Source: Ditylenchus dipsaci
Taxonomy: Eukaryota; Nematoda; Chromadorea; Rhabditida; Anguinidae
Direction: 5' to 3'
NCBI GenBank assembly: GCA_004194705.1
Contig: SADC01000238.1
Location: 62,001-126,000, forward strand
Length of the DNA stretch: 64,000 nucleotides
This document shows positions 1-11,826 of the stretch, in pieces. A program made the translations under genes and the position numbers. The stretch's first letter is position 1. Each line of letters opens with the position of its first letter. The notes below the pieces were generated by a model. That model saw only the letters and a program-made list of their open reading frames with translations. It was not told where the DNA came from and did no database searches.

Positions 1-850
1 CTGCAAAACACATTTTATTTTCAACGATTCCAAATCTATATTATACCTTTGCACAGGCACCGATCCAAGAGATGGATTTACCTCATCGTATCCCCTTCCA
101 CAGCAAATTCTTTGAGAAAGTCCCTTAACAGAATTTTTTACTACAATTGTCTACTAAAAATATTTTACTTAAGCAGGCTTAGATGCTTTTCTCCATCTCT
201 GTGCATTGAGTCATAAAAATCAAGTCTACCCTTCAATAAATTGACTGCCTAAACCTGACAAATTTCACCTGGGCACTTGGTGTTCAGTACCATCCCAACC
301 AACTCGGTAGTGAATGCATCGCCAATAAGTCCGCCTCCCTCTCGAAATGCCGAAATTCCAGTACATGTAGTCGTTGAGATCCTTAAGCATAGGCTTGTTT
401 TTTTTAGACGTAAGCAGCTCGAAATTCATTCTGACTCTGAAAAACGTTTTCACAACTGCAATAAAATACGATCATACGGTGAGAAATTCTACATAAAAAT
501 AAATGGATATAAATATAGCATAATATAGCCCACATGGGTAAACCACCTGGATACCCCCACTCGAGGAACCACCTCAATACCACGACCTAAGTACTACTAA
601 CGGGGTGATCCATCCACCTATTCATCGACGTAAACTATTTGAGCAATGGGTAACATTTATATCACCAACTGAGTGCATATCACTACATGGTAACCACCAC
701 TTGGGCACTTCCACTTGAGTAGCGTAGACGTTCAGATATCCACTACCTGAAATTTCGGTTCAATGCATGGATCATCCAGTAGAAACATTTTAGAAAAATA
801 GTTTAAATAATAGGAGTCCTTCACGAGACAAAGAAATTGATTTAAATTCG
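1..850. other. Left-edge stretch without a recognised gene
   Basis: I see no exon chain or long repeat that I can name here. A minus-strand open frame at 265-453 contains a YWRC motif reminiscent of a FLYWCH zinc finger, but it is too short to call. The stretch around 540-780 has spaced 'cac-t-gg' motifs without a clear period. Confidence 0.4.
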
Positions 851-940
851 GTGTAGATCAAAAGGGTGCAGATCAAAAGTGTTGTAGATCAAAAGCGCTG
901 TAGATCAAAAGGGTGTAGATCAAAAGTGTGTAGATCAAAA
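851..940 (+). repeat. Short tandem repeat, TGTAGATCAAAAG unit
   Basis: Six to seven imperfect copies of a 13-16 bp unit centred on GTAGATCAAAAG lie head to tail. Spacer bases between copies vary (ggg, tgt, cgc). It sits next to a TACCGTATTT-type element and may be its decayed left arm. Confidence 0.75.
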
Positions 941-949
941 CGGCTAGAG

Positions 950-1093
950 CCACCCCGGAGTGCTTATTTTTCAAACCCCTAAAAATTTTGAAATTGCCAA
1001 TCAGAAATGGCCTTAACTCCAAAATTTTAGTCAAAAAAATAGAGGGGGGGGGCGCTTATTGGAGCGGGGGCGCTTATTAGAGGAAATACGGTA
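950..1093. mobile_element. Right part of a TACCGTATTT-type MITE
   Basis: Ends in GAGGAAATACGGTA, the tip shared with elements at 12771-13020, 19394-19511, 19576-19777, 49951-50217 and 58212-58464. Inside, the word GCGCTTATT is repeated, with a G-run between copies, and a 'ttatttttcaaacccc' stretch matches the interior of related copies. No matching left tip is seen, so it is probably truncated. Confidence 0.6.
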
Positions 1094-1204
1094 ATCAACC
1101 GCCACGTCAAACATCAACTGGTGATGAAAGTGATCAACCGGCGAATCAACCGGTTTATAACGCCGATTGATTCAGCAAGACTGCCTGTGACAAGAATAAA
1201 ATTC

Positions 1205-1625
1205 AATGGCTGTACCTGAAACACCCGTCAAAAACATTAATCTCCCGTCAAAATCATTAAATCTCCCGTCAAAATCATTAAATCTCCCGTCAAAATTTTA
1301 AAACTTCTCGTCCTAGGTGTATGCTTTTCATATTTTTTTTGCATTAGCATGTAGCGCTAAATCTCTAGTTTCTGATAAGCTATCAACTAGGACGATACAA
1401 TTTGAAAAGTGGGAGAACAATTCATTTAAAAAAAGGTGTAGTTTTGAAAAAACTCAATTTTTCTCCGTTTTTCAAAATTGTATCAAGCTAGTAAATAGCT
1501 TATCAGAAACTACAGATTCAGGGCTACATGCTAATGCAAAAAAATAAAGAATTTGAAAAGTATACACTGAGAAGGAGAATTTTAAAAATTTGACGGGAGA
1601 TTTAATGATTTTGACGGGTGTTTTC
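1205..1625. repeat. Imperfect palindromic element, constant-centre family
   Basis: The left arm holds about four copies of a 'cccgtcaaaatcattaa' word and the right arm the inverse ('gacgggagatttaatg'). The centre contains 'tgtagcgctaaatctctagtttctgataagctatcaact' halves in inverted orientation. The same centre recurs near 6300, 7850, 11420, 14490, 16460, 25810 and 44440 with different arms. Probably a non-autonomous DNA transposon; no target duplication was established. Confidence 0.6.
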
Positions 1626-1710
1626 GATTTGAGTCAAATTCAATTTGGTCCATAAGAAACGCAGAACAACTTTTGTCTCGACTCGAAAAATCAGCAAGCT
1701 TAAAGAAAAG

Positions 1711-4700
1711 ATGTTTTCAGAAAGTCTCGCAAAAGTTGTAAAATTACAAAATTCGCGAAATGTTTACGCACCTAAATTTTTCAGCCTTCTACTAAACCAC
1801 CTTCTGTTTGGCTCGCAACCATCAGAAGCATATTATAAGGTCAGGCTCACAAATCCTACCTCTCCAGCAGCCATAAGTTCGAGGACCCTTCATAGTGTGC
1901 TGATATACATGATGTCCGCCATCTACACCATCTTGGTTCTTTTACTCTCGCAGGTACCAATAGAGGCAAGGTTGGGTATTTGCCATTATGGGACGAGTAG
2001 CAGCCAAAAACCCCTCTACATCCATCTGCCCACCAATGTGCTATTGCTTCTGTTGCTTTTAGTGTATGTTAGAGTGGTGGTGGATGAGGCTAAAAGTAAG
2101 TTTGGTTTAATAAGCTAGGCTTCAAAAATCTAATCTCGATTTACTAGTTCAGGTCCAAAAGCGTCCAAAAAAGTATCTATTCTAGAGGAGATAACCTTGA
2201 CCAAGCTAGCTTTAATTGAAGATGCCAGAGAACCTGGTGCGGAAAGCCATGGATCTGCAAGAACGGAATCTGAAGGGCCTTTACTATTCCCTTCTAAATT
2301 TTTCGGTATGGTTTATTAAAAATCGAACTGTTTCTATTATTGTCTTCATTGTGTCAAAATAAGTTCGTACGTTTTGACCTGGTTTCATGTCTTAAAAAAT
2401 TCAATACCCAGCCGGCAAATTTTTCGGAATAAGACAAACTAACAGAAAATTCAAGGAAATTCAGGAAACGGTTATACTCCAACTTTTTTGTTGATTTATT
2501 GTTTTGGTCGAAAATTTTTAAAAAATTTCAGAAATCTTGCTGATTCTTGTCCTATTCTCTTCTGGTGCAGCGCTTGCTGGATATTTTTTCTGGCAGAGTC
2601 ATGATGAAATAGAAATGGTTCGTCAAAGTGTTTTGTGAGTTCTATTTCTCGTGATTATATATAGTCGACTCTAACCCTAGTTACCATCCCAAAAGTTCGT
2701 TTCTGCCTTGGGTCCGACACTTTTTTACCTTTACCTTTTACCAGTTGTCTTCGGCTAGTCTAGTCAGAAATAACGCAAGGATTCCGGTTTTGCCGATCGT
2801 TTTGTAAATGGCAACAGTTTTGCCAAAAGACCCGCGGCTCTCCCCGCAGTGACCACCTAATTTCCGAAAAAGGTGTCACTATGGAGAGAGCCACTGGTCT
2901 TTTTGTCAAAACTATTACCATGTACAAAAACGATCGGCAAAATCGGAATCCTTGCGTTATTTTTGACTAGATTAGCCGAAGACAACTGGCAAAGGCCTTC
3001 AGAAATTGAGGTAAAAAAGTGTCGTATCTAGGGCGGAAACGAACTTTTGGGGTGGTCACTACGGAGAGAGTCAACTGTACTTCTCAGCTCGCTTAAACAG
3101 GCAAAAGAACTTTAAAATTATAGTTGCTCCATTCAAGCCACTATCTCCGGGAAAAACGCCTCGCTCGACTGGATGCAACACAGGTCATGGATGGACGATA
3201 TGGTGTTCTCCCTTTCAAGCGCAATTGATCCCTATATTCGCAGACAAAACTTGCAGAGGTGAAAGTTTAAAAAAGTGAAAATCTGTCGAATTAAAAAAAA
3301 TTAATTTTAAGTCACTTATCCGCTCCTGGCTGCTCCCTACCTGTTGAAGAGGACTGGATCTATTTATTTATCACTCTACTGCTGTTACCTTCACTGCCAT
3401 TCCTTTTGACTTTCTGTGGTTTTTCGGTGGGCTCTGCAAAGGAGCGAGCTACTCCAGCCAACTGTGCGAGATCAGGGCTGAGATACTGCTTGCAAACGGA
3501 GGCCTCATTCTAGCCCTATGTTTTCAATCAAAGTGGATCCAAAAGCAGTTTGCCGAGGTTGTTTGCCAAGCAAAGACTTACTTAAGCACTATTCGTTTTT
3601 TAGAACGGATCTAACAGTTGAGGATGACACCAGATTACTACCAAATCAGCCAGTTGGTCAACCTGTCAGGCCAAGGAAGCATAGAAGACCCTTGTCTAGC
3701 AGCTCCAGTGAATTTTCCACAACCTCCAACAGTCACACGTGGATTATGCCTAGAATGGCCTTTTCTAGCGGCAACATCAACCGTGTGGTTCGATGCAATG
3801 AGAGCGACAATCCATCCGTGAAGAGCGACCCGACAAGCAACCCCAGGCACAGGAGGTGAATCTTTATTGGTTAATGTAGTAAATTTTTTTTATCCTTTTT
3901 TCAGAAAAAGATTTAAACCATCGAATGAAGCAATACAGAAAAGAACGACGACAGAAAGAGAAAATTTTAGCGAGGATACACGGGGTAAGGTTGATTTTGT
4001 CAAATTTGGTGATGATATGGCTAGTCTGATTCACATCACAATTAGGACCCCCAAAGACGAACGTAAAACAAATTAGCTAGTAGAATAGAGAAAGACAGAC
4101 TTTTGGAATCTTCGAAATTGATTTTAGAAATTGATGCCTTGACTCGACAGACCGACAAAATATGTTTTCGAGGGTTTTTTTTTATCGAAATGCGACAATG
4201 TTCCCAAATTTTCGATATGACTGGAGAAAATTTTTGTTTCTTATGTTGGTGCCGTGTGTGGGTATAATTCCGACTATATCATTGGGTTGTCGATTCGATT
4301 AATCGAAATCGATTAATCGCACTCATTAATCGAAAAATTTCGATTATCGATTCGATTAATCGAAAATTTCGATTTTCGATTCGATTAATCGAAAATTTCG
4401 ATTTTCGATTCGATTCCATTATTAATGGAATCTTCTGTAGTCTTAAGGTAGCCTTTTATATCACACGGAGAATGTGTACACATGGAAAAGCCAAAGTCTG
4501 AAGTAATTGCTGAAAAGAAAGTCTGAAATAATTTCCAGAAAACACAAGCCTAAAGTAATTTTGAAAGCCAAAAAAGTCTTAAGTAATTTTTTGGAAGCCA
4601 AAGTCCGAAATGATATGTAAAACACGAGTGTTTTACATATGTCTAGGCATGTCTAGGACCATTTCATGATTAAAATAGAGGGTTTCGAAAACTGGCTTGT

Positions 4701-5806
4701 AATGAGAAAATCCAAAATGCTCTGGTAAATTGAAATCACTCAGATACAAGTTTGCGAGCAATAGATAGCCCTGATTACGCCCTCTGTTCTGGTATATTAC
4801 ACATCTAAGTGCTTCTTTAATTTGAGCGAGTACCGCCGATTTTTCGCACAAATTCCAGGTGGTTAGGAGTAGGTGAAAGTGACCTATTTTAGGAGCTATT
4901 TTACCCATTCCACTCATACATTTTCACGAAATTTTCGGGTTTTTCGATTCGATTCATTGAAAATTTCGATTATCGATTGATTAATCGAAAATTTCGATGC
5001 ATCGACAACCCTATATATCATGCTATTTTTTGATCATCAATATTTTAGAGTCCCCTCAACCATTTTCCTAGTGATAGGGTGTCCTTAAATAGCTCAAGTA
5101 TGGTTGAATAGGCATGGTCGACAAAAAAAGTAATACTGTTAAATTTGCAGCCACTTTCAACTATACTTCAGTTAGTGGAAAAGAAATTCAGGTAGTCTAT
5201 CAGGTGGGTAGCTAAAAGTTACATTTACTGACATAATATCATGTGTTTTCAGCAAACCTACTGGATTCCATGCCTGGGGTATGACACATGGAATTATGGC
5301 CGAAAGGCAACACCAGCTACAACGAATGAAGAAATTCCAAGAGTTGAACAGCCAGCTTGCCAGAGAATTGCAGGAGTGTCGGCACAGACATACATGTGAG
5401 TCGTACGATCAGCATATGTTAGTCTAAACTTAAAATTTCAGGTGACACCAGTCCTAAAAAAGCTAATAACTCTGCTCCCGAAGATCCTCAGAGCAGTGCT
5501 ACCGAAGAAACTGGTGAGTCAGACCAAGAAGAAGATGATGACAGCCAAGAAGAAGACTTGGAAGATGAATCTGAAGGGGCTGAATCAGTGGATGATGAGG
5601 ATGACTACGAGGAGGAAGAAGACACATCCACGCTCAGGAACACCACTGATGGGTCCACGGAAAATTTCGATTCAGAGATGAGCCCAGGCCTGAAGAGAAG
5701 CTCTCCTGGTCAAATATGTAAGTGCTATTTTTTGACGGAGCTGATAAATAAGGTAAGACTGATTTTAGTTGGCATGGTTAGAGGAACGAAAGAAAAACGC
5801 AAGTGA
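1711..5806 (+). CDS. Multi-exon membrane protein with acidic C-terminal tail, unrecognised family
   Basis: I do not recognise the family. Exons that join in phase are about 1711-2095, 2153-2305, 2532-2634, 3124-3258, 3312-about 3855 and 3905-3984; a second group is 5253-5395, 5442-5717 and 5769-5806, with a possible small exon near 5151-5200. The start is uncertain: 1711 is the first ATG in an open frame, and a TTTTTCAG acceptor near 1783 could begin the exon instead. Hydrophobic segments, probably membrane helices, lie at about 1890-1940 (SVLIYMMSAIYTILVLLL), 2020-2070, 2535-2590 and 3355-3420. After about residue 400 the protein turns polar, with an SSSSS tract, then a coiled-coil-like stretch (QLQRMKKFQELNSQLARELQ) and a very acidic region (5510-5630, EEDDDSQEEDLEDE) before a basic end (GTKEKRK). 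Two frame breaks, near 3400 and 3600, interrupt exon 5. Introns hold a pogo-like and a hAT-like element. Confidence 0.6.
2662..3077. mobile_element. Pogo/Tigger-like MITE in an intron
   Basis: Inverted ends AGTCGACTCTAACC and AGTTGACTCTC, next to TA, enclose a palindrome. Its arms share AAAGTTCGTTTCTGCCTTGG, then 'caaggattccggttttgccgatcg', with the elements at 26833 and 32476. The TIR style (CAGTYGACTCTCG) fits pogo/Tigger non-autonomous elements. It lies wholly within the intron 2635-3123. Confidence 0.65.
4283..5013. mobile_element. hAT-like MITE, 8-bp TSD TATATCAT
   Basis: Exact 8-bp direct repeats TATATCAT flank the element (4275-4282 and 5014-5021). Ends read TGGGTTGTCGATTCGATT and, on the other strand, TAGGGTTGTCGATGCATCG. 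Both subterminal regions are built from the palindromic word TTCGATTAATCGAA and its TTTTCGATTCG variants, about ten copies on the left and three on the right. The unique middle (4440-4920) shows no transposase. Confidence 0.85.
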
Positions 5807-8800
5807 AAACAATGAAAAACTGCCCTGGCAATTTCGAAGAACGGTGAAAGTAAGACAGAGCCAGATGGATCGAATGGGCTGCAGTAAATTAGTATATTTC
5901 TTAGTTTTTTTTTGTTTTCAGCGACTATTTTATTAGGTCAGGGCTAGGTCAATCCGGTGCTATAACTCGACAGCCCACTTTCTTGAAACTCTGCTATGTA
6001 AACATAGATTGTTTACCTTGCTTTTATTGCCTTATTTTTTAAATCACAAATAAGGGTTATTATACAAAGGGATGGTCTTCCTACCCAAAATTAAGAAAAA
6101 AAGCGACGAATCATGAAAGAATTTCTTTCAAAGAAATGAATTTCTAATTTTTGAAAATCGAACTATTTTTTTCGGCTGTCAGTGAAAACACATGTCAAAT
6201 TAATTAAATCTCGCGTCAAAAGATGCAAATCTCCCGTCAAATTTTTAAAACTTTTTGTTCTCGGTGTTAACTTTACAATTTTTTATTTTTTTTGCACCAG
6301 CATGCCTTGAATCTTTAGTTCCCAATAAGCTATCAACTGGCTGAATATAATATAAAAAAAATTAAGAGAAAAATTGTGTTAAAAAAACACAATTTTTTTA
6401 ATGGATTATTCTCCCACTTTTCAATATTGTATTTAGACAGTTGATGGCTCATTAGAAACTAGAGATTCAGGGCTACACGCTGATGCCGAAAAATTAAAAA
6501 ATGAGAAGTAAACACCGAGAACAAGAAGTTTCAAAAATTTGACGGGAGATATTATGATTTTGACGAGAGCTTCAATGATTTTGACGGGTGTTTCGATTTT
6601 AGCCTTTCTTCTGATTTTCCGTAATTTCGAACATAAGCCCACATTTGGGCTTGTTAGAAGAAGTACGCTAAGTGCTAAGCCCTGGTCATTTCTCATGTTT
6701 TCTCATTCTTATAACTCTCCTTTGTCATTATGATTACCCAGTGTATTTTTCGGGTGCGTAGACGCTGGGCTGTTTTTGAGACATTTTTGGATTTTTTTTA
6801 AATTTTTGTTTTTTTTTGCTGTCCGGGACACAGGCTCAAAGAGGCATACCAGCGCGTTTCTAAAAGTTAAGGCTGGGAGCAGCAATTTTTTTTTATAACG
6901 CTCCATTTTTCACTTGTTTCGCATCAAATCTAATGTGGTCATATTCCTGAATGGGTGGGTTTGTTGGGTCGCCCTTGTTGTTCTTTTATTATAATTTTTT
7001 AGGCTTGGAAAGGGTAGGTCAGCGGATGTTAGGACGGACTTAAACATGAATCTAAGATATCTTTGAGTCCATCCTAGCATATGCTGGCCTACCTAGCCTA
7101 CCCTTGCCTAAGCCTAAAAAGTCTTAAAAAACAACAAGGGGACCAAGGCAAACCACCAATCCCCCCCCCCCCCGCCCATTGAGGGATAGGGCCTCTAATA
7201 TTAATGACTTTGTACTATTTTAAAAAATGAAGCAGAAAACTTAAAATAATCTAGGTGAGAACGTATCCAAAAGTTTTCGAAAAATAAAAAACTGCTGGTC
7301 CCCACGCCTTTTTTCCGTGTAACGTGCGGGGATGCCCTTTAAGCTCGTCCTATCATACACTGGCCTATATCGAATTCGAACAGATGTCACAAAACCCGCC
7401 GAACGTCCTTATACTATATTTTTGATCACTCGTCAGCCACTTCACTCCTGATTTCCCTGTTCCTACACCTATTTACGGTTATTTGCAGTGTTTGTTGATG
7501 TTTTCTTGTTCTGTTATTGCTGATGATGATGCTATTAATTTACCATGCCGGTGTTTGTTAATGATAAACGTTGTTTTTAAAATAAAACACTTACTTATTA
7601 CACTCAGAATTTGAAGTAAAATATCAGAAATTCTATGTTCAGTTACTTTTGGAGATTATTTTGATAAAAATTGCTTTATGTAATATACTCTGTCAAATTA
7701 ATTATTCAGCCGGTTAAAATTCTTAAAAATGCATTAGAAAATGCTATGGGTAAAACACTCCTCAAATTATGTGTTTACCGCCTCGAATTTTCAAAACTAG
7801 TTGTTCTTGAGAGGCTATCCACAATTTTAATTTTTTTTGTACCAGCGTGTAGCCTTGCGATTCTAGTTTCTGACAAGGTTGTCAGCTCGCTTGATGTGAT
7901 CTGAAAAGTTGGAAGGAAAATTTGTTTTTTATAAATCTAATCCAATTTTTTTAAATGAGTTGTTGCACTACGTTAATACATAGTATAGAAAATTTTGACA
8001 CCTTATTAAAAACTAGAATTGCAAGGCTACACGCTGGTACAAAAAATTTGAAACTGTGCAGAACCTCGCAAAAATTGGAGGAACTAAACACATAATTTGA
8101 GGAGTGTTTTTTAATTTGAGCCATTGTAAAAATAAGTTTTTGAATTGGACCACATTTCCGAAAAATTGTCTTTATTCAAAAAACCTTTTTAGTTAATTTT
8201 ATGAAATCTCGTGAGATCAGTTATTAGTTTGTTAGAAAACTGATATCCATGGCTATGTGCTCGAGAAAAAAAAACTAAATACACTTTCCACATGTGTAAA
8301 CTTTGGTAAACTAAATTTTTAAAATTTTATGGAGTTTTTTTAGTCTTACGAAACTTTAATATATTTACGAAGTCAAAAATTTTTAGATTCAGATTTAAAA
8401 AATTGCGATTGGGTACGGACTTGTTAATCTGTATAAACAACAAAATCGAAATGACTTTGCAGAAAATTGAATCCCTACTACAGCCCAAAATACATTGAAA
8501 ATTATGTAAAAGAGGCTACCCGGGCCATCATATCTCAATACCTTACCTCAAAATCAAACTACAATCGAGTCGCGATATAATGCGACGCCGATACAACGCG
8601 ACCCTTGGCATAACACGACACCTGAAATGATTCCAGCGAAAGGACGTTGGTCAAATTTACGCTCGATATAACCCGACCCCTGATATAACGAGACCTTTTT
8701 TCGATCCCGAGGGCCCCTCGGCGAGGGGTCGCGTTATATCAAGACTCTACTGAACCAATTTTAAATCCCAGTTTTGGTTGGATCCCTTTATTTAAAAATA

Positions 8801-8950
8801 AAATATCGAATTTAGAAAAGCCTCAATTTATTATCAAATTCATCACCTCCATATCTGCAATGACTGACACTTACGTCTTATATCAACCAATACATCTCTA
8901 AAAAATACTTTTTACCACACTAAGATCAGGCTAAATAATTTCAAGAAAAC
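5807..8950. other. Intergenic region filled with palindromic repeats
   Basis: No exon chain is visible. A constant-centre palindrome spans 6195-6595, with arms of the 'ctcccgtcaaa' word as at 1205. An imperfect inverted repeat at 6985-7130 is built on 'GGTAGGTCAGCGGATGTTAGGAC'-like arms, with relatives near 7340 and 57390. A second constant-centre palindrome lies at 7675-8120. A C-run with AAACCACCAATC is at 7150-7180. Confidence 0.55.
8562..8752. mobile_element. Pogo/Tigger-like MITE with GATATAACGCGACCC arms
   Basis: Ends are CAATCGAGTCGCGATATAAT and, inverted, CAGTAGAGTCTTGATATAAC, bounded by TA on the left and TGA on the right. The word GATATAACGCGACCCC recurs several times in the arms. 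The tip plan matches the CAGTCGACTCTCG elements elsewhere in the window with a different following word. Confidence 0.6.
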
Positions 8951-8992
8951 TCTAATCCAAAAATATTTTAGACAGTTTTCTCAATTTGGACC

Positions 8993-9375
8993 ATGGCTGA
9001 TACAGTGCCCAACGACATATTCCTAGAAATATTCTCCTTCCTAACACGTCTCCAGTTGGAGCATTTATTACTAATAAATCGGTCCTTGAAGCACCTGGTG
9101 CAAACCAACTTCTCAAATCCCCCTCCGTCTCGTCACCCGCCTTAGGGTCAACTACACCCAGGGAAACCAGAGCTTCCCACTTACGGATGAAGGACAGCCG
9201 CAAGCCATGCTAACCCTAAGCCATAACAATGCAGAAACGCCGCAATGGTGGCCTAACCAGAAAATGCACACTTTTGCTGGATTATTGCCCTATTTGCGGA
9301 CTTGCTATACAAGAGCTCAACAGACATGCCTGACCCTCTCCCCATCTTTTTTTCTGTATGAGAAAGAAGATAAAG
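8993..9375 (+). CDS. F-box protein, 5' exon (joins 17256-18381)
   Basis: The N-terminus is an F-box: from the ATG, VPNDIFLEIFSFL, then LEHLLLINRSLKHLVQ, matching the LPxDxxxxIFxxL pattern that binds SKP1 in SCF ubiquitin ligases. The ATG is preceded by an acceptor-like ATTTTAG about 30 bp upstream. The frame breaks after about residue 42 in a CCCCC run near 9119-9125, where a stop (9152) appears. Reading continues in another frame (LRLVTRLRVNYTQG... to YEKEDK) up to a GTAAGG donor at 9376. Its phase 1 end fits the phase of the exon starting at 17256, so one gene is likely, with a 7.9-kb intron. The break could be a sequence error or inactivation. Confidence 0.6.
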
Positions 9376-9823
9376 GTAAGGCAATCTTCGAGGGTGTGTA
9401 TATAAATGTCCAAACGCAGGCAGATTAAGACCAGGTCTTTAAATATCCAAAAAATTTCGGGTTTTGCAAGTAAGAGAAATTTACTAAAAGAAATGGTGCT
9501 ATGGTCAGAAATCGTTTATTATGTTTTTTTATGTTTTCCCACAATCAAACGTGAATTGTTCAGGCATGTGCATTCATTTTAATAGGACCGTTCAAAAGGG
9601 AAAATGCTGACAGTGGAAAACACAAATTTTTCGTTGTACTTTCATTAGTTTTTACGAGTTTTCGAGAAAAGTTGGCAAAGAAGAAAGAAAAAGTTGCAAA
9701 GGCATAAAATTGGCCTAACGCTGAAAAGCAACAGCCCCCCGGGGACCAGGCAGTTTTTTACGTTTTTCAAAAAAAATTAGATTGTTTCTAAACGATCCAA
9801 AATCCTACAAATCCACTCAAAAC
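9376..9823. other. Intron-like sequence without identified content
   Basis: Follows the F-box donor. Low-complexity AT-rich sequence; I see no repeat boundary or coding signal until the hAT-like element at 9824. Confidence 0.4.
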
Positions 9824-10048
9824 TAGTGATGGAAATATTCAAATTTCGGGACTACCGGGACGGGACTTTTAGAAAAAAAAATTCGGGACCGGGACCGGGA
9901 CTTTCAAAAAATTTCACCGGGACCAGAAAAAAGTCCGTTCGGGACTGTAAAAAGATAACCTTTAAAAAATTTGTAAATACTCTATTTTCTCAAAATTTGC
10001 GGCTTCTCGATTTCGAGGACAGGAAATATAGAAGATATGCATGGAAAC

Positions 10049-10324
10049 CAGGGGTGCACCGGAAGTTCCGATTTCCGATTCCGATTTCCGATTTTCGATG
10101 TTTTTTGGCTTCCGATTCCCGATTCCGAAAAAATGAATCAAATTTCGGAATTTTCGGAACAACATAGGCTCTCCTGATTCGAATAAAAAAATGCATTTTG
10201 TTCCGATTTCCGATTCCGATTTCCGATGTTTTTTGGGTTCCGAATTCTGATTTCCGATCCCGAAATTTCGGAGTTCCGATTCCGATTTCCGTTCCGATAT
10301 TTTTTCGTCTTCCGGTGCAACCTG
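10049..10324. mobile_element. Nested hAT-like MITE, TSD ATGGAAAC/ATGAAAAC
   Basis: Ends are CAGGGGTGCACCGGAAG and, inverted, CAGGTTGCACCGGAAGACG. The flanks match at seven of eight bases. The interior is almost entirely the word TTCCGATTTCCGA in both orientations (over ten copies), and spurious open frames there are products of the repeat. Confidence 0.82.
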
Positions 10325-10411
10325 ATGAAAACAATGGGAAAAAGTTTCTGATCAAAAAATTTCAAAAATTGAATTTTTAATTTTCCGAATTTTTCGGGCC
10401 ATCCTGTATAT

Positions 10412-10684
10412 TAGAGGTATGCACGGGATTGGGATGGCTCTCGAATCGGGAACCGCATTCCGAGGATTTTGATGTTGAATCCCGATCTCGAATCCCTCCC
10501 ATCGATTTTGAAAATATCGATCCCGAAAATTGACAACCCCGATGAGCATTTTTAAAATAGTTTTTGGCCAGATAATTTTGTTTTTACATAATTTTGGGGT
10601 TTTCGTGGTAATCCCGATCCCGAATCCTTTTAAGGCCTCAATCCTGATCCCGAAATCCCTCTCGGGGCGAAATGCACACCTCTA
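10412..10684. mobile_element. Nested hAT-like MITE, TSD CTGTATAT/CTATATAT
   Basis: Ends are TAGAGGTATGCACGGGATTGG and, inverted, TAGAGGTGTGCATTTCGCC. Flanks match at seven of eight bases. The private word is AATCCCGATCCCGAAT, present in both arms. Confidence 0.8.
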
Positions 10685-11309
10685 CTATATATGTCAGCAT
10701 AGAGCGAGTACTTTACATCGCTGTTTTTGTATTTTCTTAGTCCAACGAGCTCTACTGATCTCGTTTTATGTTTATAGTTAAGCGCTCAAAACTTTTAAAA
10801 TTGATCTCCAGTTTTTCGGATTTTGGGTGTCTGAAAATTGAACGGTCGGCTGCATAATTAAATCAATAATTAATATAAATTGATTAAAATCGAAAGTTTA
10901 CTTAGAACTAAGTGTAAACAGTTCACTCTTGAACCATTTGTAAAGAGTTTACTTTAAACCCTCTTTTTAGTTCGATAAGAAACAAACTCAGGCACAAACA
11001 AGAGTGTAATAATCATATGAGATCTAAAAACGACAAAAATAGACAGAAAAAAAACAAAAAACCACAAAAATTCTGTTGTAGGAAAATTAAATAAAAGTCC
11101 CGAATTTTTTCAAATTTTCGGGACCGGGACCGGGACTTTTGTTTCAAAATTTCGGGACCACCGGGACGGGACTTTTGCCTGAATTTTCTTCGGCGGGACG
11201 GGACTTTCGGGACCGTCCCGTCCCGCTTCCATCACTACTCAAAACCACCCAAAACAATCCAAAATCACTGAAATAACCCAATATCAGCTCAAACCAACCA
11301 GATAACTTA

Positions 11310-11730
11310 AAGGACAATACTTTTTTTTGCGCAAAAACACTTCTTTTTGGCGCAAATTTTTGTTTTGCGTAATTAGATTAAAAAATTTTAACTTTTTTGA
11401 AAAGTTTTAACATCATTATGTAGCCCTGCTCTTCTAGTTTCTGATGAGGTATCATTTATTGCATCATCTTTGAAAAATTTGATATAAATAGGTAAAAGTA
11501 TGAACTAAATTAGAGCAACTATTTGTTCGTACGTTTATTTTTTTATATCACATTTCTCAAAGATGATCCAATAAATGATACCTCATCAGAAACTAGAAGA
11601 GCAGGGCTACATGATGATGTTGAAACTTTTCAAAAAAAATTGAAAACTTTTAATCTAATTACGCAAAACAAAAATTTGCGCCAAAAAAGTGGATTTGCGC
11701 CAAAAAAAATATTTTTAGCGCCAAAAAAAA
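11310..11730. repeat. Constant-centre palindrome with TTTTTTGGCGCAAAT arms
   Basis: The left arm repeats 'ttttttggcgcaaat' and the right arm its inverse 'atttgcgccaaaaaa', three times each. The centre carries TGTAGCCCTGCTCTTCTAG and TTTCTGATGAGGTATCA with their inverse copies. Same centre as 1205, 6195, 7675, 14385 and 16370, with different arms. Confidence 0.65.
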
Positions 11731-11826
11731 CTTGAATCCTAACTTAAAACCATCAGAAATCATCCAAAACATTCTTAAACATTCCAAGACCACCCAAAAC
11801 AATCCAATCTCAATATCCGGCTTAAG

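Larger units (their letters stand above)
9824..11237. mobile_element. hAT-like element, TSD CTCAAAAC, with two nested insertions
   Basis: Exact 8-bp repeats CTCAAAAC lie at 9816-9823 and 11238-11245. The ends are TAGTGATGGAAATATT and TAGTGATGGAAGCGGGACGG. Both subterminal zones are made of the word CGGGACCGGGACTTTT; the same tips and word occur at 19900-20341. Two other elements (10049-10324 and 10412-10684) have inserted into its middle. No transposase frame remains. Confidence 0.88.

Noticed and set aside
265..453. Minus-strand frame with a YWRC motif like a FLYWCH finger
   Set aside because: Only one motif half is visible, with no second Cys/His pair and no neighbouring transposase; too weak to annotate.
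855..945. CRISPR-like short repeats
   Set aside because: Units are contiguous with no unique spacers, and the genome is eukaryotic.
1317..1547. 76-residue plus-strand frame
   Set aside because: Lies wholly in the centre of a palindromic repeat that recurs elsewhere without keeping the frame.
9826..10380. Several long open frames on both strands
   Set aside because: They are translations of the TTCCGATTTCCGA and CGGGACCGGGAC word arrays; repeat periodicity explains the lack of stops.
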